Notes under the pieces: model-generated
Seen by the model: only the letters and a program-made list of their open reading frames with translations
Told to the model about the DNA's origin: nothing
Database searches by the model: none
Assembly: GCA_963783855.1 (NCBI GenBank)
Contig: CAWAPE010000001.1
Location: 144,776 to 208,775, forward strand
Length of the DNA: 64,000 nucleotides
From: JAKAGZ01 sp963783855
GTDB lineage: Bacteria > Bacteroidota > Ignavibacteria > Ignavibacteriales > Ignavibacteriaceae
Direction: 5' to 3'
In this document: positions 34,261-43,699 of the stretch, one piece after another
How the letters are laid out: each line of letters begins with the position of its first letter
Numbering within the stretch: the stretch's first letter is position 1
Position numbers and translations under genes: made by a program

Positions 34261-36525
34261 TTATTTCTTATTCATCTTTGCAATCAAATTCAATGCGCTG
34301 CCTGCTTTAAACCATTCTATTTGTGCTTCATTGAATGTCTGGTTTAACATAGCTTCATCAGTTGAACCGTCTTTGTGTTTGATAACAAGCTTGAGTTGTT
34401 TTTCCGGAGCGAGTTCTGTAATTCCGATTATGCTCAATTTGTCGTCCTCTTGAACTTTATCATAGTCAGCAGGATTTGCAAAAGTCAGTGGAAGCATTCC
34501 CTGTTTTTTCAGGTTTGTTTCGTGAATTCTTGCGAAGCTTTTTACTATTATTGCCCTGCCCCCGAGAAATCTTGGTTCCATTGCTGCGTGCTCACGGCTT
34601 GATCCTTCGCCGTAGTTTTCATCACCAACTACAATCCAGTTTACTCCTTTGGCTTTGTATTCACGTGCAACTTCAGGAACTGATTTTGTTTCGCCTGTGA
34701 AAGTATTTTTAACTTTTCCAGGTTCGCCAGTAAACGCGTTAATAGCGCCGATAAACATATTGTTTGAAATATTATCGAGATGACCTCGAAATCTTAACCA
34801 CGGGCCGGCCATTGAAATATGATCTGTAGTACATTTTCCTTTGGCTTTTAATAAAAGTGGAAAATCAACAAAATCATTTCCGTCCCACGGTTTGAAAGGA
34901 GTAAGTAACTGTAATCTTTCGCTGTCATCTTTTACAATAACTTCAACACTTGAACCATCTTTTGCGGGAGGAACAAATCCTTCCTCACCTTTATCAAATC
35001 CTTTTGGAGGAAGTTCTTCCCCTGTTGGAGGATCAAGTTTTACTTTTTCACCCTTTTCATTAGTAAGTGTGTCGGTCATAGGATTGAATGAGAGGCTTCC
35101 TGCAATTGCAAGAACTGTTGTTATCTCCGGGCTTGCAACAAAAGCAAGAGTTTTAGGATTACCGTCATTTCGTTTTGCAAAGTTTCTGTTGAATGAAGTT
35201 ACAATAGTGTTTCTTTCATCGGCTTTATTATCCATCCTTTTCCACATCCCGATACAAGGTCCGCATGCGTTTGCAAGTGTAACACCGCCAACTTCTGTAA
35301 GTGTATTGAGCAAACCGTCCCTTTCAATTGTTGCCCTTACCTGCTCAGAACCGGGAGTAATTGTGTATTGAGATTTTGCTTTCAGTCCTTTTGAGAGCGC
35401 CTGTTTAGCAATGCTTGCGGCACGATCTATATCTTCGTAACTGGAGTTTGTACAACTTCCGATCAATGCAACGCTAACTTTATCAGGGAAATCATTTTCT
35501 TTTACTGCTTCTTTCATTTTTGAAATAGGCCAGGCTTTATCAGGAGTGAACGGTCCATTTAAATGTGGCTCAAGTTCAGAAAGATTAATTTCAATTACCT
35601 GGTCGTAATATTTTTCAGGATTTTCGAATACTTCTTTATCAGCTTTTAAATTATCAGCATTTCCTTCTGCAAGTGAAGCTACATCTGCACGATCTGTTAT
35701 TCTTAAATAGGAAGACATTCTTTCGTCGAAAGGAAACACTGAAGTTGTTGCACCAATCTCTGCACCCATATTACAAATTGTTCCCTTACCTGTACAGGAG
35801 ATTGAGTTTGTCCCTTCTCCAAAGTATTCTACAATTGCACCTGTACCACCTTTTACTGTAAGTATTCCGGCAAGTTTTAGAATAACATCTTTTGCAGAAG
35901 TCCAGCCGTTCATCTTACCTGTTAATTTAACACCGATAAGTTTTGGCCATTTAAGTTCCCACGGCATTCCTGCCATTACATCCACAGCATCAGCACCGCC
36001 AACACCGATAGCAATCATTCCGAGCCCACCTGCATTAGGAGTATGTGAATCTGTACCGATCATCATTCCGCCGGGGAAAGCATAATTTTCAAGCACAACC
36101 TGGTGAATAATTCCAGCGCCCGGTTTCCAGAAACCTATTCCATATTTTCTTGAAGTGCTTTCCAGAAAATCATAAACTTCTTTATTTTCATCGGTAGCTC
36201 TTAAAAGATCTTCTTTAGCCCCAACCTGTGCCTGAATTAAGTGATCACAATGAACAGTTGAAGGAACCGCAGTTGTAGGTTTACCGGCTGACATAAACTG
36301 CAAAAGTGCCATCTGTGCGGTCGCATCCTGCATCGCTACCCTGTCGGGTGATAATTCTGAATAGTCTTTTCCCCCTGATAATTCTTTAGTTGCTTCATCC
36401 CATAAATGGGTATAAAGTATTTTTTCTGTGTAAGTAAGAGGTCTCTTAACTACTTTTCTTGCCTTTTCAAGTTTATCGGCAAATTCCGAGTAAACTTTTT
36501 TAATCATATCAATTTTTGCTGCCAT
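34261..36525 (-). CDS. Aconitate hydratase
   Basis: A 754-residue enzyme that interconverts citrate and isocitrate through cis-aconitate in the TCA cycle. The 4Fe-4S ligands are in GSCTNSSYED (about residue 358) and ANACGPCIGMWKR (about residue 423). Substrate motifs include SHTPNAGGLG around residue 160, FNRNFAKRNDGNP near residue 452, and GEGSSREHAA near residue 638. Size and motif order match the mitochondrial-type aconitase rather than AcnB. Its terminator lies just downstream. It is divergent from the response-regulator gene with a 195-base gap. Confidence 0.97.
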   Translation of the reverse strand: MAAKIDMIKKVYSEFADKLEKARKVVKRPLTYTEKILYTHLWDEATKELSGGKDYSELSPDRVAMQDATAQMALLQFMSAGKPTTAVPSTVHCDHLIQAQVGAKEDLLRATDENKEVYDFLESTSRKYGIGFWKPGAGIIHQVVLENYAFPGGMMIGTDSHTPNAGGLGMIAIGVGGADAVDVMAGMPWELKWPKLIGVKLTGKMNGWTSAKDVILKLAGILTVKGGTGAIVEYFGEGTNSISCTGKGTICNMGAEIGATTSVFPFDERMSSYLRITDRADVASLAEGNADNLKADKEVFENPEKYYDQVIEINLSELEPHLNGPFTPDKAWPISKMKEAVKENDFPDKVSVALIGSCTNSSYEDIDRAASIAKQALSKGLKAKSQYTITPGSEQVRATIERDGLLNTLTEVGGVTLANACGPCIGMWKRMDNKADERNTIVTSFNRNFAKRNDGNPKTLAFVASPEITTVLAIAGSLSFNPMTDTLTNEKGEKVKLDPPTGEELPPKGFDKGEEGFVPPAKDGSSVEVIVKDDSERLQLLTPFKPWDGNDFVDFPLLLKAKGKCTTDHISMAGPWLRFRGHLDNISNNMFIGAINAFTGEPGKVKNTFTGETKSVPEVAREYKAKGVNWIVVGDENYGEGSSREHAAMEPRFLGGRAIIVKSFARIHETNLKKQGMLPLTFANPADYDKVQEDDKLSIIGITELAPEKQLKLVIKHKDGSTDEAMLNQTFNEAQIEWFKAGSALNLIAKMNKK

Positions 36526-36720
36526 AATAAGTACCCTGAATAATATTTATCTTAAAAAATTTCTTATCTACAAAAGTACAAAAATTAAACCGAAATTGTT
36601 TAATTTCTATGCACCAAAATTTCCCCCTATTACACTTTGATTGCTCAATAAAGCATATTTGCAGTAAGTTTATTATGTTTATTGGAGCTTTCTGTTCAGG
36701 ATTCTAATGTGGAGAATACA

Positions 36721-38097
36721 ATGACAAATAATTCCATTCTGGTAATTGATGACGAAGTTTCATATCTGGAGCTTCTGAAAGGGCTTCTTCTTGAAGAAGG
36801 TTACCGTGAAGTTATGATCGAGAATTCTCCATTAAATGTCATGAACATTCTGGCATCTAATGAAATCGATCTGATTCTATGCGATATTTATATGCCGGAA
36901 TTGAGTGGAATGGAACTGCTGGAACAAATCACGCAGAAATATCCCCAGATACCTGTAATAATGGTTACAGCCGTTAACGACGTAAAAATTGCACTCAAAG
37001 CAATTGACGTTGGAGCATATGAATTTATTACAAAACCACCAGACATTGACCGGCTATTCCTTACAATCAAGCGCGCTCTTGAAAAAAGGCTTCTTGACCT
37101 GGAAAGAAATACCCTTCGTGAAATTAGCGAAGGCCACCAAAAAAAAATCGGGGGAGATTTTTCAGACATTGTTACTAATTCGAAACTAATGCACAAAGTA
37201 TTTGAGCTGGTAGAAATTTTTTCCCCCACAAACGAAACGATATTGCTAACAGGTGAAACAGGAACCGGTAAAGATCTTATAGCAAAAAAGATTCACCAGC
37301 TTTCACCCAGAAGCGAAAAACCAATGGTAGTAGTAAACCTGGCATCCATTTCACCCTCTCTTTTTGAAAGCGAGCTTTTCGGACATGAGAAAGGATCATA
37401 TACTGGTGCAACAAATGAAAAACCGGGTTATTTTGAATCTGCAAATGGCGGTACAATTTTTCTTGATGAGATAGGAGAACTTCCTAAAGAGCTACAGGGA
37501 AAATTACTGAGAGCCATTCAGTATAATGAAATTTACAGGATCGGAAGTTCAAAACCAATAAAATTAAACACCCGGATTATCGCTGCCACTAATCAGAATC
37601 TAGCTGAATCAATTACAAAGGGTGAATTTAGAACTGATCTCTATTATAGACTGACAAGAGGTTTTATAAATCTCCCTCCTCTTCGTGATCGAAAGGGAGA
37701 CATCAATATACTTGCTAATCATTTTTTAACTGTGGGCAATCTAATTTACAAAAAAAATGTTCACGGTTTCAGCGAAGAGATAATTGCCAGCTTAAATGAT
37801 TATTCTTTCCCGGGAAATGTCAGGGAACTAGAAAACGTTGTTCTTAATGCGGTAGCAAAAACACAGGATCATTCTCTGGTAACAATAGTTGAACTTTCCT
37901 CAGAAAATTCGAGAACCGATAGCCTGCCAGTCAAAAATGGAAAAAATAATTTGAAAACAATTAATGAAGCGATTAATGAACATATCAGGTCTGTAATGAA
38001 GCATACCGAAGGAAATGTGCAGAAAGCTGCCGGCATACTCGGAGTAAGTGAAAGAACACTTCAGAGAAAACTTCAGCAATTGCGCAAAGGGAAATAA
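36721..38097 (+). CDS. NtrC-family sigma-54 response regulator
   Basis: A 458-residue regulator. The start at 36721 is chosen because GGAG lies six bases upstream and the receiver domain begins at once (ILVIDDE); a longer frame adds 13 residues. Receiver: acidic pair D10/D11, phosphorylation site D55 (LCDIYMP) and K in FITKPP. AAA+ domain: Walker A GETGTGKD, Walker B IFLDEIGE, sigma-54 loop GSYTGA (a variant of GAFTGA). A Fis-type HTH ends the protein (KAAGILGVSERTLQRKLQ). It directly precedes a probable binding site, a sigma-54 promoter and three pseudopilin-like genes, which it probably activates. The partner kinase is not in the window. Confidence 0.95.
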   Translation: MTNNSILVIDDEVSYLELLKGLLLEEGYREVMIENSPLNVMNILASNEIDLILCDIYMPELSGMELLEQITQKYPQIPVIMVTAVNDVKIALKAIDVGAYEFITKPPDIDRLFLTIKRALEKRLLDLERNTLREISEGHQKKIGGDFSDIVTNSKLMHKVFELVEIFSPTNETILLTGETGTGKDLIAKKIHQLSPRSEKPMVVVNLASISPSLFESELFGHEKGSYTGATNEKPGYFESANGGTIFLDEIGELPKELQGKLLRAIQYNEIYRIGSSKPIKLNTRIIAATNQNLAESITKGEFRTDLYYRLTRGFINLPPLRDRKGDINILANHFLTVGNLIYKKNVHGFSEEIIASLNDYSFPGNVRELENVVLNAVAKTQDHSLVTIVELSSENSRTDSLPVKNGKNNLKTINEAINEHIRSVMKHTEGNVQKAAGILGVSERTLQRKLQQLRKGK

Positions 38098-38104
38098 CCT
38101 TTCC

Positions 38105-38137
38105 CGACAAAATTGACGTCAAAATTGACGTTTGTCG
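38105..38137. promoter_or_regulatory. Candidate upstream activating site for the NtrC-type regulator
   Basis: Eight bases after the regulator's stop codon. Outer arms CGACAAA (38105-38111) and TTTGTCG (38131-38137) are inverted repeats; inside are the palindrome TTGACGTCAA (38113-38122) and two direct AAAATTGACGT copies with a 12-base period (38109-38119, 38121-38131). The centre is about 104 bases before the -12 element at 38224, where sigma-54 activators normally bind. Confidence 0.65.
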
Positions 38138-38210
38138 TCTTACCATCCACCCACTAATAATTTATCCTTTGAAATCTGACACTAATCATCTCTTTTTGGC
38201 TTTTTTCTTT

Positions 38211-38226
38211 AGGCATATTTATTGCG
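38211..38226 (+). promoter_or_regulatory. Sigma-54 (-24/-12) promoter
   Basis: AGGCATATTTATTGCG matches the TGGCAC-N5-TTGC consensus at GGCA and TTGC with the exact GG-N10-GC spacing; only the leading T differs, plus two of the weak positions. Predicted transcription starts near 38237, 37 bases before the first pseudopilin-like gene. Confidence 0.78.
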
Positions 38227-38273
38227 CCTATATGGCCAAACACAATTTAATCAATCACTAAGAACTAACTACA

Positions 38274-38759
38274 ATGAACAACGTACAATCATTTCTCTCA
38301 ATCGGTGGGCTCGTGCTTCTTTCTTTAACGTCTCTGAGATTTAATCAGGCAATATTGGAAACTTCAAGTACCGATATAGAAAATAAAGTATACCTCACTG
38401 CTTTTTCCCTGGCTGATGATATGTTAGAAGAAATTAAATGCAAAAGTTTTGATGAGTCTACAATACAGTTCCCTACAACAAATACTGCCAGCCTGACACC
38501 GGCAGCTAATTTAGGACCGGAAACAGGAGAAACTTACAGTAGTTTTAATGATGTAGATGACTTTAACGGATTTAATCGCGCAGTAGATGCCCCTCATGCA
38601 GAAGGATATGACGTTTCGTGTAAAATTGAGTACGTTGATGAAGATGACCCGGATGTAGTGAGTTCAACACAAACATTTTATAAAAAAGCAACAATTACTG
38701 TAACAAGTCCATATATGAGACATACAGTAGTACTTTCATTTATTTTTACGCTTAAATAA
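38274..38759 (+). CDS. Pseudopilin-like protein 1 (PilV-like position)
   Basis: A 161-residue protein with an N-terminal hydrophobic helix (about residues 6-26) and an extracytoplasmic beta-rich domain containing ENKVYLTAFSLADDMLEEIK, the helix pattern seen in minor pilins of the PilV type. It lacks the canonical prepilin peptidase site (no GFTLxE): the N-terminus reads MNNVQSFLSIGGLVLL. It may use an unusual processing site or stay anchored. It is first in a three-gene operon from a sigma-54 promoter and overlaps the next gene by one base. Assignment rests on topology and gene order, so it is tentative. Confidence 0.6.
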   Translation: MNNVQSFLSIGGLVLLSLTSLRFNQAILETSSTDIENKVYLTAFSLADDMLEEIKCKSFDESTIQFPTTNTASLTPAANLGPETGETYSSFNDVDDFNGFNRAVDAPHAEGYDVSCKIEYVDEDDPDVVSSTQTFYKKATITVTSPYMRHTVVLSFIFTLK

Positions 38760-39319
38760 TGGATACAATAATAGATCTTTTAGGAGCTGCGGTAATTGCC
38801 GGAATGATCATGTTGGGAATAGCAAACCTCAATATATTCTCCTCGCAAGTCCGTTTTAAATCAGATTCAGATTTGACTCTTCAGACAAACACAAAAACTA
38901 TTTCTGATATTCTTGACTATGATTTAAGAAAAATCGGTTACGATTATAGCGGAACAGCAATAATTACTGCGGATACGAATAAATTAGAATTTTATGCTGA
39001 TATTGATTCAAACGGAACAGTAGATCAAATTACTTACCTTCTAAGTAATTCAGCTGCGGTATCAAACACTGAAAATCCATCAGATAAAATTTTATATAGA
39101 GTTGTAAATGGCGATACGTCAAAAGGACCTTCACTTGGCATAACAAATTTAAAATTCACCTACAAAACTATGCAGGGAAACGAGACAACAATACCTGACA
39201 GCATTAAATTTATTAAGACAGAAATCTGGTTTGAGACCCCTACAAAAGTACTTGATAACAATCAGGAGAAGTATCTTCTCACATATTGGGAAATGACAAT
39301 TAATCCAAGAAATATATAA
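38759..39319 (+). CDS. Pseudopilin-like protein 2 (PilW-like position)
   Basis: A 186-residue protein with an N-terminal span (about residues 5-28) and a periplasmic domain with LTLQTNTKTISDILDYDLRKIGYDYSG, the pattern of PilW-type minor pilins (a helix followed by DLR.IGY). As in its neighbours, a G-F-T-L-x-E processing site is absent. It overlaps the first gene's stop codon and is 17 bases before the third. Likely co-expressed from the sigma-54 promoter. Confidence 0.65.
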   Translation: MDTIIDLLGAAVIAGMIMLGIANLNIFSSQVRFKSDSDLTLQTNTKTISDILDYDLRKIGYDYSGTAIITADTNKLEFYADIDSNGTVDQITYLLSNSAAVSNTENPSDKILYRVVNGDTSKGPSLGITNLKFTYKTMQGNETTIPDSIKFIKTEIWFETPTKVLDNNQEKYLLTYWEMTINPRNI

Positions 39320-39336
39320 ACAAATAAGATTAAATT

Positions 39337-40347
39337 ATGGGAAAAGCAATAATAATATTAGCAGTCGGTATGTCCTTATTAATCACAATGTTGATTGTTA
39401 ATCTCAATGCTAATACAAATAGAGGTGTCGATTCAGCCGTTGATTCATACAACTCTACATCGGCAAGGTTGATTGCAAACTCGGGAGTCGAAATTTATCT
39501 TGAGAAATTACGTAGAAATAAATCACTAAAGGGTACTTTTTTAAATAATTCATTGATGGATGGAACTTATGATATGTACATTTACGGTGAGGATTCCCTT
39601 CTTACTATTAAATCAGTTTCTCATTTTAATGGTGTTAACCATTCCAGTATTGCTACAGCCAAAAGAGACCAAATAGGATTTCCCAAAATTAATTCCTCGG
39701 TATATGTATCCTCAAATAATATTAGCTTAAACCTTAACGGTAATATGGATATAAGTGGAAATGATCACGACATAAATGGAGGTGCTGTACCGGGCACACC
39801 TCTTCCTGGCATATCTGTTGATCAACCCGCTGACAGCGCCCATATTGTCAACGATTTAAAGTCCAAGATCACCTCTGCAATCACAGGCTCTGGTGGCGCT
39901 CCAAGTGTTAGCATTGCAAATGATAGTACAGATTGGATGGCTCTGGCAGAAGAATATATTTTTGCAGCGGATATAACTCTGCCCTCCGGAACTTATTCAA
40001 CAGGTACTGTACTGGGTACGGCTTCTGAACCAAAAATTACATATGCTTCGGGAAGTGTGGATTTTGCCGGCCAAGCCTCTGGATATGGGATTATGATTGT
40101 AAACGGTGATCTTTCTTTGGCCGGAAATTTTACATTTCACGGGATAGTAATCGCTTATGGCAATTCTACCATAACAACTAAAACCACGGGAAATTCAGGA
40201 ATTTTCGGAGCATCAATTTTTGTTGGACAAAGTGTTGATATGCAGGCTACAGGAAATGCGAAACTCTATTATAGTACTCAGGCTATTGAAAATGCAAAAA
40301 CGAATCTAAAATCATCCAGGTTTAAGATTCTAAGTTGGTGGGAATAA
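39337..40347 (+). CDS. Pseudopilin-like protein 3 (PilX-like, large)
   Basis: A 336-residue protein: an N-terminal span (about residues 4-24, KAIIILAVGMSLLITMLIV), then a helix with SARLIANSGVEIYLEKLRRN, which is typical of PilX-type minor pilins (the ANSGVEIYL pattern), and a large beta-rich C-terminal part with repeated short strands (for example GDLSLAGNFTFHGIVIAYG, SIFVGQSVDM). The last part resembles adhesin-like beta-helix repeats, possibly the tip-exposed portion. It completes the PilV-PilW-PilX-like trio. It converges on the GroES-like gene, 11 bases away. Confidence 0.68.
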   Translation: MGKAIIILAVGMSLLITMLIVNLNANTNRGVDSAVDSYNSTSARLIANSGVEIYLEKLRRNKSLKGTFLNNSLMDGTYDMYIYGEDSLLTIKSVSHFNGVNHSSIATAKRDQIGFPKINSSVYVSSNNISLNLNGNMDISGNDHDINGGAVPGTPLPGISVDQPADSAHIVNDLKSKITSAITGSGGAPSVSIANDSTDWMALAEEYIFAADITLPSGTYSTGTVLGTASEPKITYASGSVDFAGQASGYGIMIVNGDLSLAGNFTFHGIVIAYGNSTITTKTTGNSGIFGASIFVGQSVDMQATGNAKLYYSTQAIENAKTNLKSSRFKILSWWE

Positions 40348-40358
40348 GTAAAGATTTT

Positions 40359-40733
40359 TTAAAATACAAAATCATTATTCCTAATACACATAAGGACAGC
40401 AACTTGAGGAACTATAAGGAACTTTTCCTTCTCAAACTCAATTTCATAAGCTTCTTTGCGCAGAAAGATTGCAAGATCGCCCACTTTAATCTGAAGGGGA
40501 ATGAATTTTATTGGCTCTTTTGATTCTTTCCACGGCTCATCTTCTCCCTGTGTTGCAATGGGATAACCCGGTCCGGCTTTTATAACATATCCACTTTGAA
40601 CTTTTTCTTTTTCAGAAATTCCAACTGGCAGGTATAAACCGCTGGCAGTTTTGTCACTGGATGTTTCCGGCCTGATCAGCACACGATCGCCAATCACAAC
40701 AAATTTTTCGATATTTTTCAATTTTAATTCCAT
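40359..40733 (-). CDS. GroES-like co-chaperone family protein
   Basis: A 124-residue protein of the Cpn10 fold: VIGDRVLIRPETSSDKTASGLYLPVG at the start, then SGYVIKAGPG and GDLAIFLRKEAYEIEFEKEKFLIVPQ. GroES caps the GroEL cage; this copy is longer than the usual ~97 residues because of an insertion around residues 61-78, and no groEL lies nearby. It is probably a paralogue rather than the main GroES. It converges with the third pseudopilin gene. Confidence 0.85.
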   Translation of the reverse strand: MELKLKNIEKFVVIGDRVLIRPETSSDKTASGLYLPVGISEKEKVQSGYVIKAGPGYPIATQGEDEPWKESKEPIKFIPLQIKVGDLAIFLRKEAYEIEFEKEKFLIVPQVAVLMCIRNNDFVF

Positions 40734-40794
40734 CCCGACATATTATCCTTTTTCACTGGCTAAAATAAAGAACAAAAATGAGACTTAAAATGCA

Positions 40795-41946
40795 CTAACC
40801 TCGTGTATTCTTAACTAAATAGGGGAGAACAAACGGGAAGCATTTAATAGCTCTAATACTAGCATTCTTTAACCGTCCGCCCAAAATAATTTTTTGAATT
40901 ATTCCTGCCGTAAGAAGTCTTTTCCTGAAATTTTCTTCCCATATTTCTTCATATTTTGCTTCAATTCCATCAGGATAATTCCCGCGAAGATTTTTATCTC
41001 CAAATATCTCCGCAATTATTTTACCTGTCTGCAGTGCCATTCCTATACCATCTCCCACAAGTGGAGCTATTACACCAGCAGCATCTCCAGCCATTATTAT
41101 CCCGTCTTTTACAAGTTCTCTTTTCCCGAAATAAATATTTCCTGTTCCATAAGCCTGTTCCTGAATATTTCCGGGATCAAAATCATTGGAGAATATTTCT
41201 GCAAATTTTTTATTCTTATCGAATAATCTTAATAGATGGTCAATAGGTGTACCGGAAAAATCATTCCGGTCTTCAAGCAAACACAAAGTAATCTCATTAT
41301 CGCTCACAGCATTTAGGCCACAATAAATCCCGGTTGACAAATAAATTTCAACCCTGCCTTTTATAAAACCGGGGATAAAATTTTTATTGATGTGAAATTT
41401 TATTCCATTTAACCCGGATTTTTTATTTGTAAAATTTCTATGCAATTGTTTATCAATAACATTCCTTTTCCCGTAAGCGGCAACAACAAAATCTGATTTA
41501 AGATAGAAGGTGCTGTTTTCCCCATCCTTTACATCAAGGACAAATTTCCCGTTTTCTTTATTAATGTTTTTTACTTCTGCCGGCTGATAAATTCTGACTC
41601 CCGATCGCTCTGCTTCTTTAAGTAGAAAATTATCAAATACGGATCTCTTAACCGCAAAAGATTCAAAACTGAAATCCACATTTAGCTCAGTAGAGTCATC
41701 ATTGATCAACCGGAATGAATTTATTCTGTTCGGATTTAATGCAAGAAATTTATCATATAAACCGAGATCCTTTAGTTCCCTGCTAACTTCGTTGGAAAGA
41801 AATTCACCGCATAAGACCTCTCGAGGGAAATCATTTTTTTCGAGCAGGCATACATCAAGCCCCATCCGTGCCAGCCTTAAAGCAGTCGATGTACCTGCCG
41901 GTCCGCCGCCTATTACCGCGACCTGATATCCATTATTCATCATCAT
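40795..41946 (-). CDS. FAD-dependent oxidoreductase (geranylgeranyl reductase-like)
   Basis: A 383-residue flavoprotein with the N-terminal Rossmann dinucleotide motif (VAVIGGGPAGTSTALRLARMG), LCGEFLS near residue 46, and the second FAD motif IIMAGDAAGVIAPLVGDGIGMAL near residue 278. It resembles geranylgeranyl reductase/halogenase-type enzymes that reduce or oxidise lipid-like or polyketide substrates. It overlaps the methyltransferase gene upstream by 14 bases and belongs to the type III polyketide synthase cluster, where it probably tailors the product. Confidence 0.85.
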   Translation of the reverse strand: MMMNNGYQVAVIGGGPAGTSTALRLARMGLDVCLLEKNDFPREVLCGEFLSNEVSRELKDLGLYDKFLALNPNRINSFRLINDDSTELNVDFSFESFAVKRSVFDNFLLKEAERSGVRIYQPAEVKNINKENGKFVLDVKDGENSTFYLKSDFVVAAYGKRNVIDKQLHRNFTNKKSGLNGIKFHINKNFIPGFIKGRVEIYLSTGIYCGLNAVSDNEITLCLLEDRNDFSGTPIDHLLRLFDKNKKFAEIFSNDFDPGNIQEQAYGTGNIYFGKRELVKDGIIMAGDAAGVIAPLVGDGIGMALQTGKIIAEIFGDKNLRGNYPDGIEAKYEEIWEENFRKRLLTAGIIQKIILGGRLKNASIRAIKCFPFVLPYLVKNTRG

Positions 41947-42616
41947 TATAAATCACGAGCAGCCATCGGAATGCCCATTTTCTTTTTAAAGTATAATTTT
42001 TAACACCGATCTCACTTAAGATATTAAGCAGTTCCTTTTTAATGAATCCTCTTTTAACAGAAAGCGGTCCGTCATTTTTGAACATTTCGCTTTTTGAAAA
42101 AACAGAAGCAACTATTTTTATCCCGGCCAGGGCAAATACCGATCTGCGCAGATCATTTATTATTACGCCACGTCTTGATAAGGCAATAAAATTTTTCAGA
42201 ATTTGTTTTATTTCTTCTTCGGTGAAATGATGCAGAAAAAGTGAAGAGTGAACTATTTCAAATTGTTTTTCCTTTACCGGAATTTTTAGAGTATTCGCGC
42301 AGATAATATCAAGTCCGGAAGAATGTCTTAAATATTTACAAGCTCTTTTATTCAGATCGATACTTGTAATTTTTAACCCCCGGAACTTATTTCCAGGATA
42401 AAGTAGATTATCAGAGGCGCCCGAACCGACATCAAGAATTAAAATCTCACCTCCCGGCTTCTTTTTAAGCAGGAGCTTCAAACCATTCCTCGTAGTTGAA
42501 ATTCCCCCAAGAAACCTGTTGGCGTTTTTTAGTTCATTCAGTGCAGAATCGATTCTTTCATCCTGAATTGAAAAGTCATCCATTATTTCAGGCGTGTAAC
42601 TTCTTTTAAGAAACAT
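41933..42616 (-). CDS. Class I SAM-dependent methyltransferase (polyketide tailoring)
   Basis: A 227-residue methyltransferase with the SAM-binding motif ILDVGSGASDNLLYPG (motif I, about residue 76), SIDLNKRACKYLR (motif II) and EIVHSSLFLHHFTEEEI (motif IV region). It is placed directly between the polyketide synthase and the oxidoreductase, with one-base and 14-base overlaps, so it is likely to methylate the polyketide product. The pair PKS-methyltransferase is well known in other bacteria (for example BpsA-BpsB). Confidence 0.85.
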   Translation of the reverse strand: MFLKRSYTPEIMDDFSIQDERIDSALNELKNANRFLGGISTTRNGLKLLLKKKPGGEILILDVGSGASDNLLYPGNKFRGLKITSIDLNKRACKYLRHSSGLDIICANTLKIPVKEKQFEIVHSSLFLHHFTEEEIKQILKNFIALSRRGVIINDLRRSVFALAGIKIVASVFSKSEMFKNDGPLSVKRGFIKKELLNILSEIGVKNYTLKRKWAFRWLLVIYNDDE

Positions 42617-43699
42617 CAGGCTCCTTTAAACAATGCAACTTCCATAGTTAATCCGGGACCAAAGGCTACGGCGCAACAATAATCTCCTTTGTCAATCTTA
42701 TAATTATCTATTATCTCCTTAAGAACAAAAAGGATGGACGCAGAGGACATATTCCCAAAATTCTTCAAAACTTTTCTCGATGGCTTCATTTTATCTTCAT
42801 CTATTTTAAGTCCTTTTTGCAGAGCATCAAGAATAGCACGACCACCGGGATGCAATGCCCAGTATTTAATTTTATCAGGTGAAATATTTTTAGCATTCAG
42901 TATTTCAATCAGTTTTGGAGCAGCAGATTCAATTATCATTTTCGGTATGTCTGATGACAGCATCATTTCAAATCCAAAATTACCGATTTTCCACCCCATC
43001 GCCCCGGCTGTATTTTCAAACAGGACTGAATCTGTACTTACCGGTACTAATTTAGCCGGTTTATTTCTTGAAAAAAGCGCTGCCCCGCAACCGTCTGCAA
43101 AAACAGTATTTGCCAGGATATTATCCCGCGTAGGCTCAGTCTGCAGATGAAGGCTACATAATTCCACAGAAACAAGGAGTGTGTTCAAATTATTACCATT
43201 AGTGGAATTCATAGCTTCCAGAACTGTATTCACTCCAATTAAGGAAGCTGCACATCCCATAAAACCAATATTTGTTCTTTTTACCGATGCAGGGATTCCG
43301 AATTCATTTATAAGGTGATAATCCAGACCGGGCGCAAAAAAACCTGTGCACGAGATTGTTATCAATCTTTCAATGTCTTTCCCTTCATAATTATTTGCAG
43401 ATAAAACTTTACCGACTGCTTCTTTGGTTAATTGTCTGGACCAGGTTTCATACAGTGCCATCCGAGAATTAGTATCTGGCCTCAGAAAAGATATGCCATC
43501 TGTGTAAAATTTATCTTTGGCTTCTGGGTCAGTATCCGGAACTACAACATAGCGATAATCTATTCCGGAATAATGTGCCGCCATATCAATCATCCTTGAA
43601 ACTGCGGAGTTTCTCCCCCATCCGTTTTTTCAATTCCTCTTTAGCAAGACCCTGAGGTACTTTATAAGGTGGAGACGCTGTTTGTATATCTATTAACAT
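42616..43699 (-). CDS. Type III polyketide synthase, N-terminus frameshifted
   Basis: A chalcone/stilbene-synthase-family enzyme that condenses malonyl-CoA units onto an acyl-CoA starter. The catalytic triad is clear in the downstream frame counted from the Met at 43593: C82 (SCTGFFAPG), H248 (ALHPGGRA) and N281 (NFGNMSSAS). The first ~37 residues are in another frame from an ATG at 43699 (MLIDIQTASPPYKVPQG), preceded by an AGGGAT ribosome binding site; a single-base difference near 43600 separates them. Translation might restart at 43593, giving 325 residues without the N-terminal helix. The cluster continues with a methyltransferase and a FAD oxidoreductase. Confidence 0.9.

Noticed and set aside
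34375..35371. Long plus-strand frames inside the aconitase gene
   Set aside because: Antisense shadows of a conserved gene; composition matches complement of coding sequence.
38191..38214. Alternative sigma-54 promoter at TTGGC...GGCA
   Set aside because: The GG to GC distance is three bases too long; the site at 38211-38226 has the exact spacing.
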